The notes: generated from the sequence alone by a model not told the origin. 64,000 bases of DNA from Amycolatopsis australiensis (GCF_900119165.1 NZ_FPJG01000006.1:5766001-5830000); one strand, 5' to 3'; positions 1-11,164 are shown, counted from the first letter of the stretch. Translations and numbers: made by a program.

Positions 1-1
1 G

Positions 2-697
2 GTCCCGGTGCCCGACGGGCTGGACCCGGCCGAAGCCGAGACCTTCGTGGTCAACGGGATCACCGCGTGGCAGATGCTGCACCGGATCGCCCGGGTGCGG
101 CCCGGGGCGACGATCCTCGTCCACGGCGCGAGCGGCGGCGTCGGCTCGACGCTCGTGCAGCTGGCCCGCGCGGCCGGGATCGAGGTCATCGGCACGGCGT
201 CGGCCCGCAACGCCGAGGTCGTCACCTCGCTCGGCGCCACACACGTCGACTACCGCGGCGACGTGCCGTCGCGGGTCCGCGCGCTGGCGCCGGGCGGCGT
301 CGACGCCGTGTTCGACCACGTCGGCGGGCCCGGGATCGTCGAGTCGTTCCGGCTGCTCGCGCCCGGCGGCACGCTGGTCGCCTACGGCAGCGCGTCCACC
401 AAGGACGAGCCCGGCAACTCGCGGCTGCCGGTGCTGAAGCTGTTCGCGCGGCTGCTGTGGTGGAACGCGCTGCCGAACCGCCGCCGGGCCCACTTCTACA
501 ACGTCTGGGGCGGCAAGCGGAACCTCCCCCGGTTCCGCGCCCGGCTGGCCGAAGACCTCGGCGCGGTGTTCGACCTCGCCGTCACCGGCACGGTGAAGGC
601 CCAGGTCGCCGCGCGGATTCCGCTGACCGAAGCCGCGCGGGCCCTGGCGCTGGCCGAATCCGGCACCGTCGCCGGCAAGGTCGTGCTCGTCCCCTGA
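2..697 (+). CDS. Zinc-binding-dehydrogenase-like / quinone oxidoreductase, 5' truncated by the window edge
   Basis: The reading frame is open from base 2, so the true start lies outside the window and only the C-terminal 231 residues are present. The nucleotide-binding half of a medium-chain dehydrogenase/reductase is visible: VVNGITAWQ before the Rossmann fold, then the HGASGGVGSTLVQLA dinucleotide loop, then FDHVGGPG and PGGTLVAYG strands, ending GKVVLVP as quinone reductases do. No zinc ligands are visible in this part, which fits NADPH:quinone-type reductases. The substrate cannot be read. A small inverted repeat (arms at 714-720 and 731-737) follows the stop. Confidence 0.85.
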   Translation, partial: VPVPDGLDPAEAETFVVNGITAWQMLHRIARVRPGATILVHGASGGVGSTLVQLARAAGIEVIGTASARNAEVVTSLGATHVDYRGDVPSRVRALAPGGVDAVFDHVGGPGIVESFRLLAPGGTLVAYGSASTKDEPGNSRLPVLKLFARLLWWNALPNRRRAHFYNVWGGKRNLPRFRARLAEDLGAVFDLAVTGTVKAQVAARIPLTEAARALALAESGTVAGKVVLVP

Positions 698-899
698 ATT
701 TCCGGCCGTTCGGGTGAGTGACCAGTCACGCACTCACGGCCGCACTCCGCGGGCCGCTCGCGCCCGGCACCCGGTTCCGCTGACGGGTCGCGGGGATGAC
801 GATCGATTCGACCGTCTCCGCGGTGCGGGCCCCGCACCGGATTCTCTGGGGCCCGGCCCGCGGCATCACCCGGATAACCGCCGCCGAAGCGTGCCGAGC

Positions 900-933
900 G
901 GAAGAGGGCCCGGTCGTGGCCGGGCCCTCTTCC
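900..933 (-). terminator. argG transcription terminator
   Basis: A perfect 14-bp stem (900-913 paired with 920-933) closes a 6-nt loop and begins 4 bp after the argG stop codon. There is no U-tract, which is common for actinobacterial hairpin terminators. It could also stop rightward transcription from the oxidoreductase gene. Confidence 0.75.
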
Positions 934-937
934 GGCG

Positions 938-2422
<1,485 letters not shown>

Positions 2423-2477
2423 TCCGGGGTGCGCCGAGTCACGGAAACTCCGTTGACCCGGGTGGTTCGGTGGGAGC

Positions 2478-3347
2478 ATGCGGATGCACGCGGATCAGCA
2501 CGCGGTCGACACCGGCCCGGTCCGGCGGCTCGTCGACGGGCAGTTCCCCCGCTGGGCCGGGTTGCCGCTGACTCCCCTGGCCTCCGGCGGCACGGTCAAC
2601 GCCGTGTACCGCCTCGGCGACGACTTGACCGTCCGGCTTCCGCTCACCGAGGGCGGCTCCGGCGACATCGCGAAGGAACGCCGGATCCTCGGCACCCTCG
2701 GCGGGCTGCCGGTGGCGGTCCCGGCCGTCGTCGCGGTGGGCGAACCGGCCGAGGGCTATCCGTGGCCGTGGGCGGTGCACGGCTGGCTCGACGGCGCACC
2801 GGCACGCGAAGGCCACGCAGCGCGCGGCCTGGCGGAGTTCGTCCTCGCGCACCGGGCGAACCGGGCCGACGGTCCCCCGGCCTTCCGCGGGCAGCCGCTG
2901 TCCACCGTGGACACGGCCACGCGCCGGGCGATCGAAGACCTGAGCCGCACCGACGAGCCCTTCGACCCGGCCGCGGCGCTCGCCGCCTGGAGCGAAGCGC
3001 TCGACGCTCCGGAGTGGGCCGGACCGCCGTGCTGGGTGCACGGCGACCTGATGCCGGGCAACCTCCTGCTGCGCGACGGCCACCTGACCGGAGTCCTCGA
3101 CTGGGCCACCGCGGGCCTCGGCGACCCGGCGGCCGACCTGATCCCGGCGTGGAACCTGCTCACCGCGGACACCCGGCAAGGCTTCCGCGACGCCGTCGGC
3201 GCCGACGACGCGACCTGGGCGCGCGGCCGCGGCCGGGCCTTGTCGATGGCCGTGATCCAGCTGCCGTACTACCGGCACACCAACCCGGTGATCTCGGCCA
3301 ACGCCCGGTACGTGCTCACGGAGCTGGGCTGCGTCCCGGCTCCGTGA
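2478..3347 (+). CDS. Aminoglycoside phosphotransferase (APH) family kinase
   Basis: 289 residues with a protein-kinase-like APH fold. The Brenner-type motif WVHGDLMPGNLLL (catalytic Asp and Asn) and the metal-binding VLDWATAGLGDPAADL are both present, and the N-lobe loop SGGTVNAVYRLGDDLTVRLP provides nucleotide contacts. The family includes antibiotic kinases, but also macrolide, homoserine, choline and sugar kinases. Nothing in the context identifies the substrate, and calling this a resistance gene would be unjustified. GGGAG lies just upstream of the ATG. The gene converges on glpD with only 10 bp between the stops. Confidence 0.85.
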   Translation: MRMHADQHAVDTGPVRRLVDGQFPRWAGLPLTPLASGGTVNAVYRLGDDLTVRLPLTEGGSGDIAKERRILGTLGGLPVAVPAVVAVGEPAEGYPWPWAVHGWLDGAPAREGHAARGLAEFVLAHRANRADGPPAFRGQPLSTVDTATRRAIEDLSRTDEPFDPAAALAAWSEALDAPEWAGPPCWVHGDLMPGNLLLRDGHLTGVLDWATAGLGDPAADLIPAWNLLTADTRQGFRDAVGADDATWARGRGRALSMAVIQLPYYRHTNPVISANARYVLTELGCVPAP

Positions 3348-3357
3348 GCACGCCGGA

Positions 3358-5046
3358 TCAGCTCGGCAGGAGCGCCGGGGCCGCGAGGCGGGTGGCGTTC
3401 GCCGCCGCGTCGTCCGGGGCTTCCTGCGCCGAGCGCTCCGCCTCGACGCGCGCGAGGTAGTTCGCGACCTCGCGCTCGCGCTTGTGCTCGTCCCAGCCGA
3501 GCAGCGGCGCGATCAGCCCGGCGACCACCGGGGCCGCCGCGACGCCGCGGTCGCGTTCCTCGATCGAGATCCGCGTCCGGCGGGTCAGGACGTCCTCCAG
3601 GTGCAGCGCACCCTCGTGGGAAACCGCGTAGACGGCCTCCACGCGGAGGTAGTCCGAGGTGTCCGTGATCGGCTGGGCCAGCCCGGGCTCCGCCTCGATC
3701 AGGTCGACGAGGTTCCAGATCCGCGTGCCGTACCGCTGCAGCAGGTGCTCGACGCGCGGCAGCGGCAGGCCCGTCCGCGAGGCGAGCGAGAAGCGGTCCT
3801 CCCACAGCTCGTGGTAGCCCTCGGCGCCCACGATCGGGAGCCGGTCGGTCCACGACGGCGGGGCCGGGCGGCCGACCTCCTCGACGGCGGCGTCGACCGC
3901 GTCCGCGGCCATCACCCGGTACGTCGTGTACTTGCCGCCGGCCACGATGACCAGGCCCGGTACCGGGCGCGCCACCGCGTGCTCCCGCGACAGCTTCGTC
4001 GTCGCGGTCGCCTTCGCCGCGAGCAGCGGCCGCAGTCCCGCGTAGACACCCTCGATGTCGTCGTGCGTCACGGGTGTGCGCAGGACGGCGTTGAGGTGGT
4101 CGAGCACGTAGTCGACGTCCGCGCGGCTGGCCGCCGGGTGCTCGCGGTCGAGGTCCCACTCGGTGTCGGTGGTGCCGACGATCCAGTGCCGTCCCCACGG
4201 GATCACGAACAGCACGCTCTTCTCGGTACGCAGGATCAACCCGGTGTCGAGGTCGATCTTCTCCCGCGGCACCACGAGGTGGATGCCCTTGGACGCGCGG
4301 ACGGTGAACGGCGCGGGAATCCCGGCCGCCTCGGCCATGTCGTCGCTCCACACGCCGGTCGCGGCCACGACCGTCTTCGCCCGGATCTCGAACTCGACGC
4401 CGCTCTCGCGGTCGACGACCTTCGCGCCGACGACTCGCTCGCCCGCACGCAGCAGCGAGGTCACGCGAGTCCGAGTGAGCACCGAAGCACCCTGCTCGGC
4501 GGCCGTCCGCGCGATCGTCATCGTGTGGCGGGCGTCGTCGACCTGCGCGTCGTAGTACTGGATCGCGCCGATCAGCGCGTCGTCGGCCAGGCCGGGCGCC
4601 ACCTTGAACGCACCCCGCTTGGACAGGTGCCGGTGCCGCGGCAGCGCGCGGGCGCCGCCGAGCGTGTCGTACAGCGTGACGCCCGCGCCGATGTAGCCGC
4701 GTTCCCACACCCGGTGCTGCAGCGGGACCAGGAACTTCACCGGCCGCACCAGGTGCGGGGCCAGCTTCTGCAGCAGCAGCCCGCGCTCCTTCAGCGCTTC
4801 GCGGACCAGCTTGAAGTCCAGCTGCTCCAGGTAGCGCAGGCCGCCGTGGATCAGCTTCGACGACCGGCTGGACGTGCCGGCGGCGAAGTCGCGGGCCTCG
4901 ACCAGCGCGGTCGACAGGCCCCGCGATGCCGCGTCGAGCGCGACGCCGGCGCCGGTCACTCCCCCGCCGACGACGAGCACGTCGATCTCTTCGTCCACCA
5001 GCTTCCGCAGCGTCTCGGCCCGGTACTGCGGGGAAAGCGGGGTCAC
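3358..5046 (-). CDS. glpD: Glycerol-3-phosphate dehydrogenase (FAD-dependent)
   Basis: 562 residues. Oxidises sn-glycerol 3-phosphate to dihydroxyacetone phosphate at the membrane and passes electrons to quinone. The FAD-binding motif VLVVGGGVTGAGVALDAA is at the N-terminus, followed by TSSRSSKLIHGGLRYLEQ, which is diagnostic of GlpD/GlpA. The C-terminal DAO_C-type region (KYTTYRVMAADAVDAA) is intact. The GTG at 5046 is chosen because AGGAGGAGG lies directly upstream; the frame stays open further 5' over the end of glpK, but without family similarity. Third gene of glpF-glpK-glpD, with 17 bp between glpK and glpD. Confidence 0.95.
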   Translation of the reverse strand: MTPLSPQYRAETLRKLVDEEIDVLVVGGGVTGAGVALDAASRGLSTALVEARDFAAGTSSRSSKLIHGGLRYLEQLDFKLVREALKERGLLLQKLAPHLVRPVKFLVPLQHRVWERGYIGAGVTLYDTLGGARALPRHRHLSKRGAFKVAPGLADDALIGAIQYYDAQVDDARHTMTIARTAAEQGASVLTRTRVTSLLRAGERVVGAKVVDRESGVEFEIRAKTVVAATGVWSDDMAEAAGIPAPFTVRASKGIHLVVPREKIDLDTGLILRTEKSVLFVIPWGRHWIVGTTDTEWDLDREHPAASRADVDYVLDHLNAVLRTPVTHDDIEGVYAGLRPLLAAKATATTKLSREHAVARPVPGLVIVAGGKYTTYRVMAADAVDAAVEEVGRPAPPSWTDRLPIVGAEGYHELWEDRFSLASRTGLPLPRVEHLLQRYGTRIWNLVDLIEAEPGLAQPITDTSDYLRVEAVYAVSHEGALHLEDVLTRRTRISIEERDRGVAAAPVVAGLIAPLLGWDEHKREREVANYLARVEAERSAQEAPDDAAANATRLAAPALLPS

Positions 5047-5063
5047 GGTGTTCCTCCTCCTGT

Positions 5064-6581
5064 TCACTGCACGTCGACCCAGTCGAGCGTGCGGCCGACG
5101 GCCTTCTGCCAGCCCGCGTAGCCCTCGGCGCGCTGCTCGTCGCTCCACGACGGCGTCCAGCGCTTGTCTTCGTTCCAGTTCTGCTCCAGCTCGTCGGTCG
5201 AGGACCAGAACCCGACGGCCAGGCCGGCCGCGTAGGCGGCACCGAGCGCGGTGGTCTCGGCGACGACCGGCTTCGACACCGGCACGCCGAGGATGTCCGC
5301 CTGCAGCTGCATGCACAGCTCGTTGGCGGTCACGCCGCCGTCCACCCGCAGCACGTCCAGCGTCACGCCGGAGTCGTTCTGCATCGCCTCGACGACGTCG
5401 CGGGTCTGGTAGCAGATCGCTTCCAGGGTGGCCCGGGCCAGGTGGGCGTTGGTCGTCGCGCGGGTGAGGCCGACGATCGCGCCGCGGGCGTCCGAGCGCC
5501 AGTACGGCGCGAACAGACCGGAGAACGCCGGGACGAAGTAGACGCCGCCGTTGTCCTCGACCTGGCGGGCCAGGCTCTCGCTCTGGGACGCGCCGCTGAT
5601 GATGCCCAGCTGGTCGCGCAGCCACTGCACGGCCGAGCCGGTGACGGCGATCGAGCCTTCCAGCGCGTAGACCGGCTTGTCGTCGCCGAACTGGTAGCAC
5701 AGCGTCGTGAGCAGGCCGTGCTTCGAGCGGACCAGCTCCTGGCCGGTGTTCAGCAGCAGGAAGTTGCCGGTGCCGTAGGTGTTCTTGGCCTCGCCGGGCC
5801 GGAAGCACACCTGCCCGACGGTGGCGGCCTGCTGGTCGCCGAGGACACCCGTGAGGGCGACCTCGCCGCCGAGCGGGCCGTCCGCGCGGGTGGTGCCGAA
5901 GCGGCCGGGGTTCGACGACGGCCGGATCGCCGGGAGCATCTGCCGCGGTACGCCGAAGAACGACAGCAGCTCGTCGTCCCAGTCGAGGGTCTCCAGGTCC
6001 ATCAGCATCGTGCGGGACGCGTTGGTCGGGTCGGTGACGTGCACGCCGCCGTCCGGTCCGCCGGTGAGGTTCCAGATGAGCCACGAGTCGGTGGTGCCGA
6101 AGAGGGCGTCGCCCTTCTCGGCGTCCTCGCGCACGCCCGGGACGTTCTCGAGGATCCACTGCAGCTTGCCGCCGGAGAAGTACGTCGCGGGCGGCAGGCC
6201 GGCCTTGCGGCGGATCACGTCGCCCTTGCCCTCGCGCTCCAGCGCCGAGGCGATGCGGTCGGTGCGGGTGTCCTGCCAGACGATCGCGTTGCCGTAGGGG
6301 CGGCCGGTGCGGCGGTTCCAGACGACGGTGGTCTCGCGCTGGTTGGTGATGCCCAGCGCGGCGAGGTCACCGGCGGTGAGGTTGGCCTTGTTGAGCGCGG
6401 TCGCGATGACCGAGCGGGTGCGTTCCCAGATCTCGGTGGCGTCGTGCTCGACCCAGCCCGGCTTGGGCAGGATCTGCTCGTGCTCGAGCTGGTGGCGGGC
6501 GATCTCGTTGCCGCCGTGGTCGAAGATCATGAAGCGGGTGCTGGTCGTGCCCTGGTCCACGGCACCGACGAAGTCCGGCAT
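5064..6581 (-). CDS. glpK: Glycerol kinase (first copy)
   Basis: 505 residues, the standard length for GlpK of the FGGY family. Phosphorylates glycerol to sn-glycerol 3-phosphate. The phosphate-binding loop [14 protein letters not shown] opens the protein; [24 protein letters not shown], the [13 protein letters not shown] adenosine region and the C-terminal VDGGVTANE motif follow in order. The ATG at 6581 has AGTAGGAG upstream; the frame extends 50 codons further into glpF without similarity. Only 14 bp separate it from glpF, so the two are co-transcribed. A second, longer glycerol kinase lies at 8334-10283. Confidence 0.95.
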   Translation of the reverse strand: MPDFVGAVDQGTTSTRFMIFDHGGNEIARHQLEHEQILPKPGWVEHDATEIWERTRSVIATALNKANLTAGDLAALGITNQRETTVVWNRRTGRPYGNAIVWQDTRTDRIASALEREGKGDVIRRKAGLPPATYFSGGKLQWILENVPGVREDAEKGDALFGTTDSWLIWNLTGGPDGGVHVTDPTNASRTMLMDLETLDWDDELLSFFGVPRQMLPAIRPSSNPGRFGTTRADGPLGGEVALTGVLGDQQAATVGQVCFRPGEAKNTYGTGNFLLLNTGQELVRSKHGLLTTLCYQFGDDKPVYALEGSIAVTGSAVQWLRDQLGIISGASQSESLARQVEDNGGVYFVPAFSGLFAPYWRSDARGAIVGLTRATTNAHLARATLEAICYQTRDVVEAMQNDSGVTLDVLRVDGGVTANELCMQLQADILGVPVSKPVVAETTALGAAYAAGLAVGFWSSTDELEQNWNEDKRWTPSWSDEQRAEGYAGWQKAVGRTLDWVDVQ

Positions 6582-6595
6582 GGTCGTGCTCCTAC

Positions 6596-7417
6596 TCAGT
6601 TGGCGGGCTCGAGGTCCTTGGCGGGCATGGCGTCCAGCGGGTGCCCGGCGGGCAGGAAGCGCTCGATCAGGTACTTGTAGATCGCGCCGCCGACGAGGGC
6701 GCCGATGATCGGGCCCACGATCGGGATCCACCAGTAGGGGAAGCCGTACTGGTCGGTGAACGCCGTGTCGTAACCGGTCAGCCAGGAAGCCAGACGCGGG
6801 CCGAAGTCGCGGGCCGGGTTGATCGCGTAGCCGGCGTCCGTGCCCCAGGCCATGCCGATCGCGACGACGAGGAAGCCGACGACGACCGGGGCCAGGTTCG
6901 CCCCCGGCGAGGTGTTGCGCAGGTCGGTGATGGCGAACAGGACGATCAGCAGGATCGCGGTGCCGATGATCTGGTCGCGGAAGGCACCCCAGTCACCCAC
7001 CGGCAGCGTGCCGTTACCCGGAAGAGTGGAGAACACGCCCTGGGTCTTGATCGTCAAGCCGGGGTCCTTGGCGTTGAGCACCTCGGTGTAGTTCCAGCGC
7101 ACCAGCAGCGCGGCGAGGAACGCGCCGGCGGTCTGCGCGAGGGCGTAGGGGGCGACCTTGCGCCACTCGAAGCCCTTGAACACCGCGAGCGCGACGGTCA
7201 CGGCCGGGTTGAGGTGCGCGCCGCTGATCCGCGAAGCGACGTAGACACCGAGCGTGACGCCGAGCCCCCAGGCCCAGGCGATGCTGTCGTGGTCCCCGAT
7301 GCCCGCGGCGACGACCTGCGCCACCACCCCGCACCCGAACAGGATGAGGATCATCGTCCCCACGAACTCGGCGGCCATCTCGCCGACGAGCCCGTGGGCC
7401 TTGAGGTTTCGCACCAT
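6596..7417 (-). CDS. glpF: Glycerol uptake facilitator (MIP/aquaglyceroporin)
   Basis: 273 residues with six membrane segments and both pore-lining half-helix motifs, [11 protein letters not shown] and [12 protein letters not shown]. The Asp after the second NPAR is the aquaglyceroporin signature, distinguishing it from water-only channels. It admits glycerol across the cytoplasmic membrane for the kinase encoded next. The ATG at 7417 is preferred over a GTG 12 nt upstream because that GTG overlaps the GGAGG ribosome-binding site. First gene of the operon, behind the promoter at 7460-7488. Confidence 0.93.
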   Translation of the reverse strand: MVRNLKAHGLVGEMAAEFVGTMILILFGCGVVAQVVAAGIGDHDSIAWAWGLGVTLGVYVASRISGAHLNPAVTVALAVFKGFEWRKVAPYALAQTAGAFLAALLVRWNYTEVLNAKDPGLTIKTQGVFSTLPGNGTLPVGDWGAFRDQIIGTAILLIVLFAITDLRNTSPGANLAPVVVGFLVVAIGMAWGTDAGYAINPARDFGPRLASWLTGYDTAFTDQYGFPYWWIPIVGPIIGALVGGAIYKYLIERFLPAGHPLDAMPAKDLEPAN

Positions 7418-7459
7418 TGCTTCCTCCACAAAGGACCGTTCATTCCCCCTGATGGAGGA

Positions 7460-7488
7460 AAGCTAGGTTCGGGGTGCGGAGGGGTCAA
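7460..7488 (-). promoter_or_regulatory. Promoter of glpF-glpK-glpD
   Basis: Leftward TTGACC (7483-7488), exactly 17 nt, then TAGCTT (7460-7465), a textbook actinobacterial TTGACn/TAnnnT pair about 40 bp before the glpF ATG. The two candidate IclR operators lie immediately upstream of its -35 element. Confidence 0.7.
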
Positions 7489-7497
7489 CGGACGCCG

Positions 7498-7542
7498 GTC
7501 GGCATTGTCGAACGACCGGAGTGGATGTTCGACATTGTCGAA
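7498..7542. promoter_or_regulatory. Two tandem candidate operators for the IclR/GylR regulator
   Basis: TTCGACATTGTCGAA (7528-7542) is a perfect 15-bp palindrome, and a copy matching 13 of 15 bases lies at 7498-7512. Their starts are 30 bp apart, roughly three helical turns, so both lie on the same DNA face. They sit between the divergent glpF and iclR promoters, the expected place for an IclR-family glycerol regulator. Confidence 0.65.
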
Positions 7543-7564
7543 TCGTGGCCGGTCGGGTTAGGGT
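7535..7564 (+). promoter_or_regulatory. Promoter of the IclR regulator, predicted leaderless
   Basis: TTGTCG (7535-7540), an 18-nt spacer and TAGGGT (7559-7564), with the GTG start only 6 nt further on and no Shine-Dalgarno. The -35 lies inside the palindrome at 7528-7542, suggesting autoregulation. Confidence 0.5.
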
Positions 7565-7570
7565 CGCGCC

Positions 7571-8323
7571 GTGCCCGGTCCGATCCAGTCCATCGAGCGC
7601 GCCGCCGCGATCCTGCGGTTGCTGGCGCGCGGCTCGGGACGCCTCGGGGTCGGCGAGATCGCCGAATCACTGGAGCTGGCGAAAGGCACCGCGCACGGGA
7701 TCCTGCGCACGCTGCAGGGCGTCGGGTTCGTCGAGCAGGACCGCGACACCGGCAAGTACCAGCTCGGCGCGGCGCTGCTGCACCTGGGCACGAGCTACCT
7801 GGACGTCAACGAGCTGCGGTCGCGGGCGATCAACTGGGCCGACGCGCTGGCGGCGCGCAGCGGCGAGGCCGTCCGGATCGGCGCGCCGCTGGAGGGCCGG
7901 GTGCTGGTCGTGCACCACGTGTTCCGGCCCGACGACAGCCTGCAGACCCTCGACGTAGGGACGCTGCTGCCGCTGCACGCGACGGCGCTGGGCAAGGTCC
8001 TGCTGGCCTACGACACGACGCTGAAGGCCAGCCCGGAGCCGTACACGCGCCGCACGCTGGTCACGCAGAGCGCGATCAAGCGCGCCTGCGCGAAGGTGCG
8101 TGAAGCGGGCTGGGCGGTGGAGAACGGCGAAATGATCTCGGGCGAGGCCGGGATCGCCGCGCCGATCCGCGGGCACGGCGGCATCGTGGTGGGCGCCATC
8201 GGCGTGTCGGGCGCGGTCGACCGGATCTGCGACCCGGACGGCGGCCCGAACCCGAGGCTGCTGGGCCACGTCCGCGACGCGGCGCGCGCGGTGTCGCGGG
8301 ACCTGGGCGCGTCGCGATGGTGA
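7571..8323 (+). CDS. IclR-family transcriptional regulator of glycerol use (GylR-like)
   Basis: 250 residues. An N-terminal winged helix (about residues 5-65: [18 protein letters not shown], then the [22 protein letters not shown] recognition region) is followed by a C-terminal IclR effector domain (about 75-245, with [14 protein letters not shown] and [16 protein letters not shown]). Divergent from glpFKD and 10 bp before a second glycerol kinase, it has the arrangement of GylR in Streptomyces, a substrate-responsive repressor of the glycerol operon. Sensing of glycerol or glycerol 3-phosphate is inferred from that relationship. The GTG start agrees with a leaderless promoter. Confidence 0.88.
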   Translation: MPGPIQSIERAAAILRLLARGSGRLGVGEIAESLELAKGTAHGILRTLQGVGFVEQDRDTGKYQLGAALLHLGTSYLDVNELRSRAINWADALAARSGEAVRIGAPLEGRVLVVHHVFRPDDSLQTLDVGTLLPLHATALGKVLLAYDTTLKASPEPYTRRTLVTQSAIKRACAKVREAGWAVENGEMISGEAGIAAPIRGHGGIVVGAIGVSGAVDRICDPDGGPNPRLLGHVRDAARAVSRDLGASRW

Positions 8324-8333
8324 AGGGAAGACC

Positions 8334-10283
8334 ATGGTCCAGCGGTACGTGATGTCCATCGACCAGGGCACCACCTCCACCCGGTGCATCCTGTTCGACG
8401 CGCGCGGCCGGCTGGTGTCGGTGGCCCAGCGCGAGCACCAGCAGCACTTCCCGCGGCCCGGCTGGGTGGAGCACGACGCCGTCGAGATCTGGCGGAACCT
8501 CTCCCGGATCGTCCCGCAGGCACTGGCCGACGCCGGCGCGACCGCCGAGCAGGTCGTCGGGCTGGGCATCGCCAACCAGCGCGAGACGACCGTGCTGTGG
8601 GACCGGCGGACCGGCAACCCGGTCGGGCGGGCGATCGTCTGGCAGGACACCCGCACCGACGCGATGCTCGAACAGCTCGCCCGCGAACCCGGCGCCGACC
8701 GCGTGCGGCAGCTGTGCGGCCTGCCGCTGGCGACGTACTTCTCCGCGCCGCGCGTCCGGTGGCTGCTCGAACGCACCCCGGGCCTGCGCGAGCGGGCCGA
8801 GCGCGGCGACGTGCTGTTCGGCACGATCGAGAGCTGGCTGATCTGGAACCTCACCGGCGGCGCGGAGGGCGGCGTGCACGTCACCGACGTCACCAACGCC
8901 TCGCGCACCATGCTGATGAACCTGCGCACGCTGAACTGGGACGACGAGCTGCTGGAGTTCTTCGACGTCCCGCGGGCGATGCTGCCGGAGATCCGCTCGT
9001 CGACCGAGGTGTACGGGACGACGTCCCGGGTGGTCCCCGGCATCCGGATCGCGGCGGCGCTGGGCGACCAGCAGGCGGCGCTGTTCGGCCAGACCTGCTT
9101 CGCGCCCGGCGAGGCGAAGTGCACGTACGGCACCGGCAGCTTCCTGCTGCTCAACACCGGGCCGACGCCGGTGCTGTCCACGCACGGCATGCTCACCACG
9201 GTCGGGTTCAAGATCGGCGACGAGCCGGCGGTGTACGCGCTGGAGGGGTCGATCGCCGTCACCGGGTCGCTGGTGCAGTGGTTCCGCGACGGCCTGGAGC
9301 TGATCGGCAGCGCGCCGGAGATCGAGACCCTGGCCCGCACGGTCGAGGACAACGGCGGCTGCTACATCGTCCCGGCGTTCTCGGGGCTGTTCGCGCCGCA
9401 CTGGCACAGCGAGGCCCGTGGCGTGATCGCCGGGCTGACGTCGTACATCACGAAGGGCCACCTGGCGCGGGCGGTGCTGGAGGCGACCGGCTGGCAGACG
9501 CGTGAGGTCGTCGACGCGATGAACGCCGACTCCGGATTGGCGCTGTCGTCGCTGAAGGTGGACGGCGGGATGACGGCCGACAACCTGCTGATGCAGTTCA
9601 TCGCCGACGTCCTCGACGTGCCGGTGGTGCGTCCGATGGTGGCGGAGACGGTCTCGCTCGGCGCGGCGTACGCGGCGGGGCTGTCGGTCGGGTACTGGCC
9701 GGACCTGGAGGGGCTGCGGCGCAACTGGCACCGGGCCGGGCAGTGGCTGCCGGCGATGGACCCGGCGCGCCGGACGAGCGAGTACGCGCACTGGCGGCAG
9801 GCGGTGGAGCTGACGTTCGGCTGGATGCGCCCGGGTCCGGCCGCGGCCGCGCCCGGGTCGGACCTGGTGGAGGTGCTGCTGGCCGACCACCGCCGGTTCG
9901 AGCAGCTGCTGCGCGACCTGCGCAACACCGAGGCCGACCGCTCGGCGCCGGCGGCGGAGCTGGCGGCCCTGCTGGTCGCCCACGCGACGGCGACGGAACG
10001 GATCGTCCGCCCGGCGGCGCCCGGGGTCCCGTTCGCGGACGACCTCCTGGCGGTCCTGGAGGACGAGGACTTCGAAAAGGCGTTGCTGCGGTTGGAGAAC
10101 GTGGTGGACGCGCACGTCCGCGGCGAGGAGCGCGGGCTGCTGAACGAGCTGCGCACCACCATGTCCACATCGGACCGGACGGGCCTGGGCCGCGCGTTCG
10201 TGGCGGAGCGCATCCGCCAGCTGTCCCTGAACTGCGGTGCGGCGGCCCACATCCGCGACCTCGCCGACCGGCTGCGGCTTTAG
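8334..10283 (+). CDS. Second glycerol kinase with a hemerythrin-like C-terminal extension
   Basis: 649 residues, about 145 longer than a normal glycerol kinase. Residues 1-497 are a complete FGGY kinase ([59 protein letters not shown]). After a Gly/Pro/Ala linker, residues 510-649 form a helical domain that resembles an HHE/hemerythrin-like domain: DHRRFEQLL (His519), VAHATATER (His550, Glu555) and AHVRGEE (His594, Glu598). The usual third-helix His is replaced by an acidic [11 protein letters not shown] stretch, so metal binding may be partial or lost. It follows the IclR gene by 10 bp. Which partner uses the fusion, and whether glycerol is its substrate, are unknown. Confidence 0.85.
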   Translation: MVQRYVMSIDQGTTSTRCILFDARGRLVSVAQREHQQHFPRPGWVEHDAVEIWRNLSRIVPQALADAGATAEQVVGLGIANQRETTVLWDRRTGNPVGRAIVWQDTRTDAMLEQLAREPGADRVRQLCGLPLATYFSAPRVRWLLERTPGLRERAERGDVLFGTIESWLIWNLTGGAEGGVHVTDVTNASRTMLMNLRTLNWDDELLEFFDVPRAMLPEIRSSTEVYGTTSRVVPGIRIAAALGDQQAALFGQTCFAPGEAKCTYGTGSFLLLNTGPTPVLSTHGMLTTVGFKIGDEPAVYALEGSIAVTGSLVQWFRDGLELIGSAPEIETLARTVEDNGGCYIVPAFSGLFAPHWHSEARGVIAGLTSYITKGHLARAVLEATGWQTREVVDAMNADSGLALSSLKVDGGMTADNLLMQFIADVLDVPVVRPMVAETVSLGAAYAAGLSVGYWPDLEGLRRNWHRAGQWLPAMDPARRTSEYAHWRQAVELTFGWMRPGPAAAAPGSDLVEVLLADHRRFEQLLRDLRNTEADRSAPAAELAALLVAHATATERIVRPAAPGVPFADDLLAVLEDEDFEKALLRLENVVDAHVRGEERGLLNELRTTMSTSDRTGLGRAFVAERIRQLSLNCGAAAHIRDLADRLRL

Positions 10284-10333
10284 CGGGCCGCGAGCAGAAG
10301 CGTGGCGGGTCATCGGCCCGGCGCTCGGCGCCG

Positions 10334-11143
10334 CTAGCGGGTGCGCAGGCAGCGGCTGCTCTCCCGCACCACCAGCTCCACCTCCACGGGCTCGCGCGGC
10401 AGCGGCACCCCGTCGATCCGTGCGGCGAGCGCCGCCAGTGTCTGCCGGCCCGCTGCCACGAAGTCCTGGCGGACCGTCGTCAGCGGGGGTGCGAAGTACG
10501 CCGCCTCCGGGACGTCGTCGAAACCCACCACGTGGGCGTCGCGGGGGACTCGCATTCCCGCCTCCGTGAACGCCGCCAGCAGGCCGAGCGCCATGTGGTC
10601 GTTGGCCGTGAACACCGCGCCCACCCCGGGCTCCACCGCCAGTGACTGTCCCGCCCGGTAGCCCGACCGGGCCGACCAGTCGCCGCGGACCACCGGGGGT
10701 ACCTCCGCGCCGTGGCGCTCCAGCGTCTCGCGCCAGCCGCGCTCGCGGGCGCGGGCGATCGGGCCCTCTTCGGGGCCGCCGACGTGCCAGACCGTCGGGT
10801 GCCCCAGCTCCAGGAGGTGCTCGGTGGCCCGCCGCGCGCCTTCGTACTGGTCGGCCGACGCCGCCGGCACCAGCGGGACGCCCGTGACCGCCGGCAGGTC
10901 GGCCGCCAGGTCCGGGTCCAGCACGACGATGCCCGCCACGCCCTGCAGCCGCAGCCCGGCCACCGCCGCCGGCACCGCGGAACGGCCCCGGCCCGGCACG
11001 CCGAACACGTTCAGCACGTACCCGTGCTCCCGCGCCGCCGCGTGCAGACCCTGCAGGTCGGGCCCCGAGGCGCTCCCGGTGACGATCACGCCCAGCGTGC
11101 CCCGGCCCCGTGCGCGGCAGGGACCTGCGTCGTCCACGGCCAT
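10334..11143 (-). CDS. LacI-type effector-binding protein lacking the DNA-binding domain
   Basis: 269 residues. Residues 15 onward match the periplasmic-binding-like domain of LacI regulators (GTLGVIV, ATEHLLELGHPTVWHVGGPEEGPIARARERGWRETLERHG, FTANDHMALGLLAAF, VVGFDDVPEAAYFAPPLTTVRQDF) and are clearly similar to the LacI genes at 32051 and 43647. Those have a roughly 60-residue helix-turn-helix segment before this point; here the frame upstream has none. A -10-like TAACAT (11150-11155) lies 6 nt before the ATG, supporting this as a real leaderless start. It may be a sensor without its own DNA contact, a partner for a paralogue, or a decayed regulator. Confidence 0.8.
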   Translation of the reverse strand: MAVDDAGPCRARGRGTLGVIVTGSASGPDLQGLHAAAREHGYVLNVFGVPGRGRSAVPAAVAGLRLQGVAGIVVLDPDLAADLPAVTGVPLVPAASADQYEGARRATEHLLELGHPTVWHVGGPEEGPIARARERGWRETLERHGAEVPPVVRGDWSARSGYRAGQSLAVEPGVGAVFTANDHMALGLLAAFTEAGMRVPRDAHVVGFDDVPEAAYFAPPLTTVRQDFVAAGRQTLAALAARIDGVPLPREPVEVELVVRESSRCLRTR

Positions 11144-11150
11144 GCGCCGA

Positions 11151-11164
11151 TGTTAACGATCACA
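11151..11164. promoter_or_regulatory. LacI-family operator, one mismatch
   Basis: TGTTAACGATCACA fits TGTTAnCGnTAACA (seen three more times in the window) except for one base. It overlaps the predicted -10 of the leftward gene starting at 11143. Confidence 0.55.

Noticed and set aside
714..737. Inverted repeat GTGAGTG/CACTCAC after the first gene
   Set aside because: Short arms, 10-nt loop and no U-tract; could be a terminator or TetR operator, but no evidence decides between them.
2478..3347. Calling the APH-fold gene an antibiotic-resistance determinant
   Set aside because: The fold is shared by many metabolic kinases and nothing in the sequence or context shows a drug substrate.
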